Source: Pseudomonas reactans (GTDB lineage Bacteria > Pseudomonadota > Gammaproteobacteria > Pseudomonadales > Pseudomonadaceae). From it: DNA of 64,000 nucleotides. Below the pieces are notes generated by a model that saw nothing but the letters and a program-made list of their open reading frames with translations, made no database searches and was not told where the DNA came from. Positions 45,191 to 54,166 of this stretch are shown one piece after another. Position 1 is the stretch's first letter. Each line of letters opens with the position of its first letter. The stretch lies in NCBI RefSeq assembly GCF_013385825.1, contig NZ_JACAPG010000019.1, positions 1-64,000 of the forward strand. The letters are read 5' to 3'. The position numbers were made by a program, and so were the translations under genes.

Positions 45191-46018
45191 ATGAACTATC
45201 AGAACCCCAACACCCTGCAAGCGGTGATCCTCGACTGGGCCGGCACCGTGGTCGATTTCGGCTCCTTCGCACCGACGCAGATCTTTGTCGAGGCCTTTGC
45301 CGAGTTCGACGTGCAAGTCTCCATCGAAGAAGCCCGTGGCCCGATGGGCATGGGCAAGTGGGACCACATCCGCACCCTTTGCGACCAACCGCAGGTCGCC
45401 GAGCGCTACCGCAAGGCCTTTGGCCGCACGCCCACCGATGACGACGTAACTGCCATCTACCAGCGCTTCATGCCCTTGCAGATCGAGAAGATCGCCGAAC
45501 ACTCGGCGCTGATCCCTGGCGCCCTCGACACCATCGCCCGGTTGCGTGTGCAAGGCATCAAGATCGGTTCCTGCTCCGGCTACCCCAAGCAAGTCATGGA
45601 TAAAGTCGTCGCCCTGGCCGCCACCAATGGCTACATCGCCGACCACGTGGTTGCCACCGATGAAGTGCCCAACGGTCGCCCCTGGCCGGCCCAGGCCCTG
45701 GCCAACGTGATCGCCCTGGGCATTGACGATGTGGCGGCGTGCGTGAAGGTCGACGACACCGTGCCGGGTATCCTCGAAGGCCGTCGCGCCGGCATGTGGA
45801 CCGTGGCCCTGACCTGTTCCGGCAATGCGCTGGGCCTGACCTACGAACAGTTCCGCAGCTTGGATGCCGCGACCCTGGCCAGCGAGCGCAAACGGATCGA
45901 GGCGATGTTCGAAGGCTCGCGCCCGCACTACCTGATCGACACGATCAATGACCTGCCCGCGGTCATCACCGACATCAACGCACGGCTGGCCCGCGGGGAA
46001 ATGCCGCAGAGCCACTGA
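45191..46018 (+). CDS. phnX: Phosphonoacetaldehyde hydrolase (phosphonatase)
   Basis: HAD-superfamily enzyme releasing phosphate and acetaldehyde from phosphonoacetaldehyde. The 275-residue protein has the nucleophile Asp15 in VILDWAGTVVDFG and the Schiff-base Lys56 in MGMGKWDHI, which is unique to phosphonatases. The late VKVDDTVPGILEGRRAGMWTVAL motif also fits. The ATG at 45191 was chosen over the GTG two codons upstream. It completes the PhnW-PhnX pathway. Confidence 0.97.
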   Translation: MNYQNPNTLQAVILDWAGTVVDFGSFAPTQIFVEAFAEFDVQVSIEEARGPMGMGKWDHIRTLCDQPQVAERYRKAFGRTPTDDDVTAIYQRFMPLQIEKIAEHSALIPGALDTIARLRVQGIKIGSCSGYPKQVMDKVVALAATNGYIADHVVATDEVPNGRPWPAQALANVIALGIDDVAACVKVDDTVPGILEGRRAGMWTVALTCSGNALGLTYEQFRSLDAATLASERKRIEAMFEGSRPHYLIDTINDLPAVITDINARLARGEMPQSH

Positions 46019-46132
46019 CCGAGGTCAATACCAGGGCATTTACGCCAGGCAAACCGCTCAAAACCGGCATACAGTTAAAGGACTCCATCACCAAAGAATG
46101 GAGGTTTGCCCTGATGAGTGAGGAAACCAGCG

Positions 46133-46690
46133 ATGCCGTGGAAAAACTCCGATACACGCTACAGCACCATGTCGATCGCGTTGCACTGGTTGATGGTGGT
46201 GCTGCTGGCGGTGGTCTACGCCTGCATTGAATTACGCGGCCAGTTTCCCAAAGGCAGCGGTGCACGGACGTTGATCGTCGAGATGCACTTTATGTTCGGC
46301 CTCACCGTGTTTGTGCTGGTGTGGCTGCGGTTGTTCGCACGCAGCCTGGGTGTGGCGCCGAAGATCGTACCGGCGCCACCGCAATGGCAAAGCCTGTTGG
46401 CGACCCTGATGCACTTCGCACTCTATGCACTGATGATCGGCATGCCGATTGCCGGTTGGCTGATCGTCAGTGCCGAGGGGCATTCGGTGATGTTCTACGG
46501 GATGGAATTGCCGCCGTTGATCGGCGAGAACAAAGCATTGGCCAAGGAAATCGAAGGCTGGCATGTGTGGTTCGGCAAGGTCGGTTATTGGCTGATCGGG
46601 CTGCATGCGCTGGCGGGGATTGCCCACCATTACATCCTGCGAGACAACACGGCGTTGCGCATGATGCCGGGCAAGCGCGTCAACCCGTGA
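46133..46690 (+). CDS. Cytochrome b561 (second copy)
   Basis: 185 residues, four membrane helices, haem His in SIALHWLMVVLLAVVYA (His18), HFMFGLTVFVLVWLRL, HFALYALMIGMPIAGWL and LIGLHALAGIAHHYILRD. The ATG at 46133 follows AGGA at good spacing. It stands alone, unlike the copy at 30164-30703, and converges with the desulfhydrase-like gene with an 11-base overlap. Confidence 0.92.
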   Translation: MPWKNSDTRYSTMSIALHWLMVVLLAVVYACIELRGQFPKGSGARTLIVEMHFMFGLTVFVLVWLRLFARSLGVAPKIVPAPPQWQSLLATLMHFALYALMIGMPIAGWLIVSAEGHSVMFYGMELPPLIGENKALAKEIEGWHVWFGKVGYWLIGLHALAGIAHHYILRDNTALRMMPGKRVNP

Positions 46691-47564
46691 AGCCCCGGTT
46701 GCCTTGGAGGCCGCCGGTGTGGACGAAGATCAAGCGAGTGCCGGCGGTAAATCGCCCGGCCTCGATCTGCGTCTTCAAGGCCAGTAACGCCTTGCCGGTG
46801 TAGAGCGGTTCCAACGGCAAGCCACAGGCCTGTTGCGTGGCGTCGATGAAGTCGAGCAGCACCGGGTCGACTTTTGCGAAGCCACCTCGGCTACCGTCCA
46901 GCAGTTCATAGCCGCCCTGCACAAGGGCGTCGACGTTCTTTGCCACGCCGTGGTCATCCGGCACCGCCATGGCGCCGTACACCCGGTGCGCGCCCGCCTC
47001 TGCCAGCACCAACCCTGCCAAAGTGGTTCCGGTACCCGCCGCCAACCACCACGCGTCGTAATCCGCCCAGCCCAGTGCGGGCAACTGCGCGCGAGCCTGC
47101 TCGACCAGCACACCACAGCCTATGGCACCGACAAGCCCGCCACCGCCTTCGGGCACGGGATGGAGATCGGGATATTGCTCGCGCCAAGGTCGCCAAAAGC
47201 CCGGCTCATGCCGCGCACGATAGCCGCCATACCCCAGCCAATGCAGCTGCATGCCGAAGGCTTTCAGGTCTTGGATTGTGGGAGTGTCTTGAGGATGCCC
47301 ACGCAGCAGGCCAACCGTAGGAAAACCGAAGCGTTTCCCCGCCGCCGCCAACGCGTGCAAATGGTTGGAATACGCACCGCCCAGGCTGATGATGCCGCGA
47401 GCGTTCAGCGCCTGCGCCAAGTGCCCGGTGAGCTTGAACCACTTGTTGCCGCTGATCAGCGGGTCGATGCGGTCCAGGCGCAACACGGCCAGCTCGACAC
47501 CTTTCAGCCAATCCAGGCGCAAAGGTTCAAGCGGTGCGTGGGGCAGCCAATCGAAAGGACCCAT
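46680..47564 (-). CDS. D-cysteine desulfhydrase/ACC deaminase-like PLP enzyme
   Basis: 294 residues, fold-type II PLP enzyme. Lys in SGNKWFKLTG near residue 40 binds PLP, GGAYSNHLHALAAAGKRFGFPT follows, and a glycine-rich AAGTGTTLAGLVLAEA phosphate loop is in the middle. ACC deaminase and D-cysteine desulfhydrase share this scaffold. The diagnostic residues that separate them cannot be fixed from the sequence alone, so desulfhydrase is only the more likely call. The gene overlaps the convergent cytochrome. Confidence 0.82.
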   Translation of the reverse strand: MGPFDWLPHAPLEPLRLDWLKGVELAVLRLDRIDPLISGNKWFKLTGHLAQALNARGIISLGGAYSNHLHALAAAGKRFGFPTVGLLRGHPQDTPTIQDLKAFGMQLHWLGYGGYRARHEPGFWRPWREQYPDLHPVPEGGGGLVGAIGCGVLVEQARAQLPALGWADYDAWWLAAGTGTTLAGLVLAEAGAHRVYGAMAVPDDHGVAKNVDALVQGGYELLDGSRGGFAKVDPVLLDFIDATQQACGLPLEPLYTGKALLALKTQIEAGRFTAGTRLIFVHTGGLQGNRGFTG

Positions 47565-47621
47565 CGGAGGAAATCTGCATGAAAAACGGGACGGTAGTCT
47601 AACACCGCCCCGCTTCGGGTC

Positions 47622-49661
47622 TTACAGCTCGGCCGCGAGGCGCGAGCCCTGGTTGATGGCGCGCTTGGCGTCCAGCTCGGCCGCCACGTCGGCGCCGCCG
47701 ATAAGGTGCACGTTCTGGCCGGCCGCGACCAGGCCGTCCTGCAATTCGCGCAACGGGTCCTGGCCGGCGCAGATGACGATGTTGTCCACCGCCAGCACCT
47801 GCGGTTCGCCCTCGGCGCCGATACGGATGTGCAGGCCTTCATCGTCGATCTTCAGGTATTCGACACTGTTAAGCATCTGCACCTGTTTGTTCTTCAAGCC
47901 GGTGCGGTGGATCCAGCCGGTGGTCTTGCCCAGGCCGTCGCCGACCTTGGAGGCCTTGCGCTGCAGCAGGAACACTTCACGCGCCGGGGCATGCACCTGG
48001 GCCTTGATCCCGGCCACGCCGCCTCGGGCCTGCAGCTGGGTGTCGATGCCCCACTCCTTCCAGAACGCTTCGCGATCGAGGCTGGTGGATACGCCCTGGT
48101 GCACGAGAAATTCCGACACGTCAAAACCGATACCGCCCGCACCGATCACCGCAACGCGCTTGCCCACGGGCTTGCGCTCCAGGATCACGTCCAGGTAGCT
48201 CAGCACCTTGGCGTTGTCGACGCCTGGAATCGCCGGGGTACGCGGCGCAATGCCGGTGGCGAGGATGATCTCGTCATAACCGCCTGCCGTCAGTTGCGCC
48301 ACATCGACGCGGGTGTCGAGGCACAGCTCGACGTGGGTGGTCTGCAATTTGCGTTTGAAGTAGCGCAGGGTTTCGAAAAACTCTTCCTTGCCCGGCACAC
48401 GCTTGGCGATGTTGAACTGGCCGCCGATTTCGCTGGCGGAATCGAACAGGGTCACTTGATGCCCGCGCTCTGCCGCCACCGTGGCAGCCGCCAGGCCCGC
48501 AGGACCGGCGCCCACCACAGCGATCTTCTTGATCTGTTTGACCGGCAGGTAATTGAGTTCAGTCTCGTAGCACGCCCGCGGGTTGACCAGGCAGGTGGTC
48601 AACTTGCCGCCGAAGGTGTGGTCCAGGCACGCCTGGTTACAGCCGATGCAGGTGTTGATCTCATCGGCACGCCCGGCGGCAGCCTTGTTGACGAAGTCCG
48701 GGTCGGCCAGGAATGGCCGCGCCATGGAGACCATGTCGGCATCGCCTTCGGCGAGGATCTGCTCGGCGATTTCCGGGGTGTTGATACGGTTGGTGGTGAT
48801 CAGCGGAATCTGCACCGCACCGCGCAGCTTGGCGGTGACTTTGCTGAACGCCCCACGGGGTACCTTAGTGGCGATGGTCGGGATGCGCGCTTCGTGCCAG
48901 CCGATCCCGGTGTTGATGATCGTCGCGCCAGCACCTTCGATGGCCTTGGCCAACTGCACGATTTCTTCCCAGGTGCTACCGCCTTCCACCAGGTCCAGCA
49001 TCGACAGGCGGAAGATGATAATGAAGTTCGGGCCCACGGCCTCGCGCACACGGCGCACGATTTCCACGGCCAGGCGCATACGGTTTTCGTAGCTGCCGCC
49101 CCAGCGGTCGGTACGGTGGTTGGTGTGAGCAGCGAGGAATTGGTTAATGAAATAACCTTCGGAGCCCATGATTTCCACGCCGTCGTACTCGGCGACCTGG
49201 GCCAGCAACGAGCAGGTGACGAAATCCTGGATCTGCTTTTCGATGCCCCCTTCGTCCAGCTCCTTGGGTTTGAACGGGTTGATCGGCGCCTGGATCGCAC
49301 TCGGTGCTACCTGCTTGGGGCTGTAGGCATACCGGCCGGCGTGGAGGATCTGCATGCAGATCTTGCCGCCTGCTGCGTGTACGGCCTGGGTCACAATCTT
49401 GTGTTTCTGCGCTTCTTCGTCGGTAGTCAGCTTGGCCGCACCGGCATACACACCGCCCTCATCATTCGGGCCGATGCCGCCAGTGACCATCAAGCCCACG
49501 CCGCCGCGAGCGCGCTCGGCAAAGTAAGCCGCCATGCGCTCAAAACCTCCGGGCTTTTCTTCCAGGCCGGTGTGCATCGAGCCCATCAGGGTACGGTTGC
49601 GCAAGGTGGTAAAACCCAGGTCCAACGGGGCCAGCAGGTGCGGGTAGGCAGCAGCGGTCAT
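47622..49661 (-). CDS. fadH: NADPH-dependent 2,4-dienoyl-CoA reductase
   Basis: Needed for beta-oxidation of unsaturated fatty acids with double bonds at even positions. The 679-residue flavoprotein has an FMN TIM-barrel (about 1-340, LLAPLDLGFTTLRNRTLMGSMHTG), 4Fe-4S Cys in CIGCNQACLDHTFGGKLTTC, and FAD and NADPH Rossmann motifs (VVGAGPAGLAAA, VIGAGGIGFDVSE). The ATG at 49661 gives the usual start; an in-frame ATG five codons upstream is less likely. Confidence 0.95.
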   Translation of the reverse strand: MTAAAYPHLLAPLDLGFTTLRNRTLMGSMHTGLEEKPGGFERMAAYFAERARGGVGLMVTGGIGPNDEGGVYAGAAKLTTDEEAQKHKIVTQAVHAAGGKICMQILHAGRYAYSPKQVAPSAIQAPINPFKPKELDEGGIEKQIQDFVTCSLLAQVAEYDGVEIMGSEGYFINQFLAAHTNHRTDRWGGSYENRMRLAVEIVRRVREAVGPNFIIIFRLSMLDLVEGGSTWEEIVQLAKAIEGAGATIINTGIGWHEARIPTIATKVPRGAFSKVTAKLRGAVQIPLITTNRINTPEIAEQILAEGDADMVSMARPFLADPDFVNKAAAGRADEINTCIGCNQACLDHTFGGKLTTCLVNPRACYETELNYLPVKQIKKIAVVGAGPAGLAAATVAAERGHQVTLFDSASEIGGQFNIAKRVPGKEEFFETLRYFKRKLQTTHVELCLDTRVDVAQLTAGGYDEIILATGIAPRTPAIPGVDNAKVLSYLDVILERKPVGKRVAVIGAGGIGFDVSEFLVHQGVSTSLDREAFWKEWGIDTQLQARGGVAGIKAQVHAPAREVFLLQRKASKVGDGLGKTTGWIHRTGLKNKQVQMLNSVEYLKIDDEGLHIRIGAEGEPQVLAVDNIVICAGQDPLRELQDGLVAAGQNVHLIGGADVAAELDAKRAINQGSRLAAEL

Positions 49662-49872
49662 GGTCAAGCTCCACAACGGATCATCACGGGACGTGGAAGG
49701 CTCGAATGGCCTGCCATCGGTTTATGTCCCACAGACTAAGAGGCGGTGGACGACGGCTCAATGACCGAAACTGACAAGTTATTGATCCAAATGCACAGTG
49801 CCCCTTGGCAAGCCGGCTTATGGGCCCTACCCTAGTCGCGAACCCTGCACACGGTCTGTTGTCTGTTCCCCC

Positions 49873-51003
49873 ATGCGTAAACTTCTAGCTTTTACTGTCA
49901 CCATGGCCCTGGTTGCCGCCGTCGCCGCGTATCTGGTCTGGACCCAGGAGCGCCCCGTGGCGCATTACCTGTCGGACCTGCGCATCACCCTCGCCGTCAA
50001 CGAAGGCCTGCCAGCCGACCGTGGCAACTTGCTGGGCATCCAACCGGAGCTGTTCCCGGCCGACTACCAGAGCCTGGAACGCCTGCACTTGAAGCTCGCG
50101 GCCTACCTGCAAAAAGCGCGGGACCAGGGGCTGATCAACGACAAGACCATCGTGGTACTGCCCGAGCATATCGGCACCTGGCTGATGCTCACCGGCGAGA
50201 AAAACGAGGTGTACCAGGCCCTCCACGCCAAAGATGCGATGAATTGGATGTCGGTGAGCAACCCGCTACTGTTCGCCCGCGCCTGGATCAGCGCCACCGG
50301 TGATAACCGCACCGATGACGCCTACCTGCGCATGAAAGCCGACGGCATGGCACGGGACTACCAAGTGCTGTTCGGCGGCCTGGCCAAGGAGTTCGGGGTC
50401 ACATTGGTCGCCGGCTCCATCACCCTGCCCAACCCGAGTGTGAGCCAGGGCCAACTGCGCGTCGGCCATGGCGCCTTGTACAACGCCAGCGTGGTGTTTG
50501 CCGCCGATGGTTTGCCGATCGGCGATCCGCAACGCCAGCTCTACCCGATCTACGATGAGCGCGGCTTTATCGAGCCCGGTGACGAAAATGTCGTCAGCGT
50601 GGTCGACACTCCGGCTGGCCGCTTGGGCGTACTGGTGGGCAGCGATAGCTGGTACCCGGACAACTACCGCAAACTCAACGAACAAGGCGCGCAATTGATC
50701 GCGGTGCCGGCTTTTGTGCTGGGTCGTGATACCTGGGACCGCCCGTGGCGCGGCTTCAAAAGCGTGTCCACGCCGACCGAAATCAGCCTCAAGCCCGAAG
50801 AACTCAGTGAGGGCGAAGCCTGGCGTCGGCTTACGCTGATCAGCCAGCAACCCATCAGCCAGGCCAGCGCCGGCATGAGCGTGTTCCTGCGCGGCCAGTT
50901 CTGGGACCTGGGCACTGCCGGGCACAGCTTTCTCAGCAGCAACGGGCAAGTCAACGCCGATGGCGAAGCCCGTGGCGCGCGCTTGTTGAATATCTGGCTG
51001 TGA
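49873..51003 (+). CDS. Membrane-anchored nitrilase-family protein lacking the catalytic Cys
   Basis: 376 residues with an N-terminal signal anchor (about 4-24) and a carbon-nitrogen hydrolase-like fold. The Glu motif appears as VVLPEHIG. Where active members have ICYDxxFP, this reads VGSDSWYP with Gly256 in place of Cys. The catalytic Lys strand also seems changed (PQRQLYPIYDERGF in place of an RK-type strand). It is therefore probably not a thiol hydrolase. Its stop overlaps an AraC regulator gene (GTGA), which ties it to signalling or regulation. Fold assignment is good, activity is doubtful. Confidence 0.8.
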   Translation: MRKLLAFTVTMALVAAVAAYLVWTQERPVAHYLSDLRITLAVNEGLPADRGNLLGIQPELFPADYQSLERLHLKLAAYLQKARDQGLINDKTIVVLPEHIGTWLMLTGEKNEVYQALHAKDAMNWMSVSNPLLFARAWISATGDNRTDDAYLRMKADGMARDYQVLFGGLAKEFGVTLVAGSITLPNPSVSQGQLRVGHGALYNASVVFAADGLPIGDPQRQLYPIYDERGFIEPGDENVVSVVDTPAGRLGVLVGSDSWYPDNYRKLNEQGAQLIAVPAFVLGRDTWDRPWRGFKSVSTPTEISLKPEELSEGEAWRRLTLISQQPISQASAGMSVFLRGQFWDLGTAGHSFLSSNGQVNADGEARGARLLNIWL

Positions 51004-52028
51004 AGCCCGTACGGCTGGGGGATTTGTCGGTGGGCTTCGTGCACGCCCTGGCCGACGCCGTCCACAGTCACGGCCTGGACCCGCAGCCACTGCTGCTGCA
51101 ATACGGCCTCGACCCGGCGCGCCTGGCTGAGGCCGGTGCACGGTTGTCGATCCCGCGCTACATGCGTCTTGGCCATGCGGCCATCCAACTCACCGGCGAT
51201 CCGGGCCTGGGGCTGCGCATGGGCCAACTCAGCCGCCTGAGCCAAGGCGGACTGGCGGGCGTCACCGCCGCCCAGGCCCCCAACGTGCGCGAAGCGGCGC
51301 GGGCACTCACCCGCTTCGAAGCGCTGTACGGCTCCAATTATCGCGGGCAGTCGAGCTTTGTCGAAGATGCTGAAGGCGCCTGGCTGCGCTTCTATTCCAT
51401 CAGCCCCTACAACGCCTACAACCGCTTTGTGGTGGACTCGATCATCGCCGGCTGGCTGCATCAACTGTCGAGCCTGGCCCAGCAGCCGGTGCAGGCACAA
51501 CGCATCGACATCGAATTTGAAGCGCCGGAATACAGCGATCAGTACAGCGTGCTGGGAGACATCCACTTCGGCGCCGAGGCCAACCAATTACGCCTCAACC
51601 AGCAAACCCTGGCCCTGCGCAACCCACAGCATTGCCCCAGCACCTGGAACCTGTTGTTACAACTGTGTGAGCAAGAGTTGGAGCAATTGACCCGCACCCG
51701 CAGCCTGCGCGAGCGCATTACCCGGTTGCTCGGGCCGATGCTCAATGGCGGCCGGGAACCCGACCTGGAAGAAGTGGCGGCACGCTTGAAGCTGCCTACC
51801 TGGACGCTGCGTCGCAAACTGGCCGACGAAGGCACTCAGTTCCGCGCAATTCTCAACGACACCCGCCGCGACCTGGCCATGACCTACATTCGCGATACGG
51901 AACTGGCATTCGGCGAGATCGCCTACTTGCTCGGTTTTGCCTCGGCCCAGGCGTTTCAACGGGCCTTCAGGCGGTGGAACAACCAGACCCCAGGGGAATT
52001 TCGCCGCAGTCAGCGGCATTCCGCCTGA
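51000..52028 (+). CDS. AraC-family transcriptional regulator (OruR/arabinose-binding type)
   Basis: 342 residues. An N-terminal ligand-binding domain of the AraC_binding/DUF-type (about 1-200) is followed by a C-terminal double HTH at about 240-335 (VAARLKLPTWTLRRKLADEGTQFRAIL, FGEIAYLLGFASAQAFQRAFRRW). Start is GTG at 51000, overlapping the nitrilase-like stop. The paired genes suggest that the membrane protein and the regulator act together. Confidence 0.9.
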   Translation: MKPVRLGDLSVGFVHALADAVHSHGLDPQPLLLQYGLDPARLAEAGARLSIPRYMRLGHAAIQLTGDPGLGLRMGQLSRLSQGGLAGVTAAQAPNVREAARALTRFEALYGSNYRGQSSFVEDAEGAWLRFYSISPYNAYNRFVVDSIIAGWLHQLSSLAQQPVQAQRIDIEFEAPEYSDQYSVLGDIHFGAEANQLRLNQQTLALRNPQHCPSTWNLLLQLCEQELEQLTRTRSLRERITRLLGPMLNGGREPDLEEVAARLKLPTWTLRRKLADEGTQFRAILNDTRRDLAMTYIRDTELAFGEIAYLLGFASAQAFQRAFRRWNNQTPGEFRRSQRHSA

Positions 52029-52036
52029 AGTCGGTA

Positions 52037-52123
52037 TTACAGCTCTGTTGCATCGTCAGCCGGTTCCAGCGGGTCCAACTCGATCGCGTGGTACTCCAGC
52101 AGTTCTTCCTGGTAATCGTCCAT
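52037..52123 (-). CDS. Small 28-residue acidic ORF
   Basis: Encodes MDDYQEELLEYHAIELDPLE followed by PADDATEL. AAGGAG lies six bases before its ATG, an ideal ribosome-binding site. The composition is strongly acidic with no membrane helix. It ends nine bases after the AraC stop on the opposite strand. I do not recognise a function; the ribosome site and clean start make it a real small-protein candidate. Confidence 0.6.
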   Translation of the reverse strand: MDDYQEELLEYHAIELDPLEPADDATEL

Positions 52124-52275
52124 GGTGGACTCCTTCTTGAGTTAAGTGTGGCTGCAGATAAATGACCTGCATCACCAGCCTAAAGTGCCGTGATGACGAA
52201 AAAATGTCGGAGTCATGACGTTCCTGCACTCAAGAATTAAACGTAGCAGCGTTGTGCGGATTTAGCCTCACCGAT

Positions 52276-53058
52276 TTACTGCGCAGGCGTCGGCAGCGGC
52301 GGAATGGCTTCTGTCGGCGGTGGCAGCTCGGGATTGGTTGGCGCAGGTGCAGGCTCGGCCTGCGGCGCAATCGGCGCAATCGGCGCAGCCTCGACAGGAG
52401 GTGCCACCGGCTGTGACACAGTGGGCTCTTCCTTCGGCGGCTCGACTTTCTCGGCGACGGGTGCGGCTTTAGGTTCCGGCACGCCAAGCTCAGCCTTGGG
52501 CTTCTCAGGAATGTTCTCGGCCTTCTTCACCTCTTGCGGCAGGAACACATCCACCAGCGCAAAGTAACGCTCGTAGAACTTCGGCGCGGACACCGTCTCG
52601 CTGGCCACCTTCACCATCGAGTCATCGGTGGAGCCGATCGGCATCGACACCGAGCCCAGCACGCCCACACCCAGGCTCGCGGAGTTGTTGACCTTCTTCA
52701 GCGCGTAGCGATCCTGCAAGGCGTTGGCGAACATCGTCGAATGGTTGGTGCCTTTGCCATCATCGGCACACACCACGTTGAAGCTGATCTGCAGGTGGGT
52801 TTCGCCGGTCTGCTGGAAGCTCTTGTTACCCACGACCAGTTTCGGATCGCTGCTGGTGATGATGTAGCCCTGGCTCAGCAAGGCACGCCGCGCGGCTTCA
52901 CACGCTGCGACGTCCGTGACTGGGTAATCCCTGGAAAACGTACCGGAGTCGTCGAAATTTTCATGTTCATAAATGGCGGTCTTGGGTGACGAGCAGCCCG
53001 CGGCGCCCGCCAGCACCAGCGCCAGCCCGAGGCTACGCAAGTGAAATGATGTCGACAT
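52276..53058 (-). CDS. DUF2242 lipoprotein
   Basis: 260 residues with a lipobox LAGAAGC (Cys22), so it is acylated and probably in the outer or inner membrane facing the periplasm. A DUF2242 domain (about 25-170) is followed by a low-complexity tail rich in Pro, Ala and Glu (PAPVAEKVEPPKEEPTV and similar). The tail may span the periplasm. Function is unknown. Confidence 0.9.
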   Translation of the reverse strand: MSTSFHLRSLGLALVLAGAAGCSSPKTAIYEHENFDDSGTFSRDYPVTDVAACEAARRALLSQGYIITSSDPKLVVGNKSFQQTGETHLQISFNVVCADDGKGTNHSTMFANALQDRYALKKVNNSASLGVGVLGSVSMPIGSTDDSMVKVASETVSAPKFYERYFALVDVFLPQEVKKAENIPEKPKAELGVPEPKAAPVAEKVEPPKEEPTVSQPVAPPVEAAPIAPIAPQAEPAPAPTNPELPPPTEAIPPLPTPAQ

Positions 53059-53147
53059 TGAAAATCCTGAGGAAAACGGTCCGGGCGGTATTGTGCAACA
53101 GAACGCGGCCTTGGCGCGCGCATTCCTGTCGGTAAAACGTCACAGCC

Positions 53148-54047
53148 TTACACGACGCCGCCCGTAGGAAACAGCCCGGCACACATATGATCAATAAACA
53201 CGCGCAGTTTGGCCGAGGCGTGGCGGCTGGAGGGCCAGAGCATCCAGAAACTGCCGCGGTGCTCCAGGTGATCATCCAGCACCCTTTGCAGGCGCCCTTC
53301 GCGCACGGCCTGGTTGACCATGTAGTCCGGCAGGCAGGCAATGCCCAAGCCTTCGTGCACCACGTGGTTGAGGGACTCAATGGTGGTACTGATCAACGGC
53401 GCACGCAAGACGGGCTCGGCGGCGCCCGGTGCAAGTCGCAACGGCCAAGGCTCCAGCTTGCCGGTCGCGCAGAACTTGTGGCGCAGGCAGGCATGGTCGC
53501 TCAAGTGCTGTGGCTGTAGCGGGGTGCCATATTCGCGAAAATAGCCCGGCGTGCCCACCAGCACCAACTGGTAATGCCCCAGATGACGGGCCATCAGCCG
53601 CGAATCTTCTGGCTTGCCGGTGCGAATCACCGCGTCGAACCCTTCCTCGATCACGTCCACCATGCGGTCGGAAAAATCCACATCCAGCTCGATGTCCGGG
53701 TAGGCGCGCATGAAATCGCTGAGCACCGGCATCAGCAAACCACGCACTTGCGGCAGGCTGATACGCAACTTGCCCCGAGGGGTGGCGCTGGCTTCGCTCA
53801 ACTCTCGCTCGGCGGCTTCGACCTCGGCCAGGATGCGTCGCGAGCGCTCAAGGAACAGCGCGCCTTCGCTGGTCAAGGTGATGCTGCGGGTGCTGCGGTG
53901 AAACAACCGCACACCCAGGCGCTCTTCCATCCGCGCGATGCTTTTACCGATGGCCGAAGACGATACGCCCAGCACCCGCCCGGCGGCGGTGAAGCTGCGG
54001 GTCTCCGCGACCTGCACGAATACGCAAAGACTGCCCAGGCTGTCCAT
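53148..54047 (-). CDS. LysR family transcriptional regulator
   Basis: 299 residues; winged helix at 1-60 (LGSLCVFVQVAETRSFTAAGRVLGVSSSAIGKSIARMEERLGVRLF) and effector domain (LRISLPQVRGLLMPVLSDFM). The ATG at 54047 is preferred because AAGGA lies seven bases upstream; an ATG nine codons earlier overlaps the MFS promoter side. It diverges from an MFS gene with 119 bases between. Confidence 0.9.
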   Translation of the reverse strand: MDSLGSLCVFVQVAETRSFTAAGRVLGVSSSAIGKSIARMEERLGVRLFHRSTRSITLTSEGALFLERSRRILAEVEAAERELSEASATPRGKLRISLPQVRGLLMPVLSDFMRAYPDIELDVDFSDRMVDVIEEGFDAVIRTGKPEDSRLMARHLGHYQLVLVGTPGYFREYGTPLQPQHLSDHACLRHKFCATGKLEPWPLRLAPGAAEPVLRAPLISTTIESLNHVVHEGLGIACLPDYMVNQAVREGRLQRVLDDHLEHRGSFWMLWPSSRHASAKLRVFIDHMCAGLFPTGGVV

Positions 54048-54166
54048 GAAAGGGTCCTTGATGATTGCGGACATTCAAGTCCGATAAGTTCGGAACCTTA
54101 GCCTGTTTTTCCGCCAGGCACAGCCCCCTACTCTGGCGCCTTGCCCTCTTGCATGGACAGAGCACG

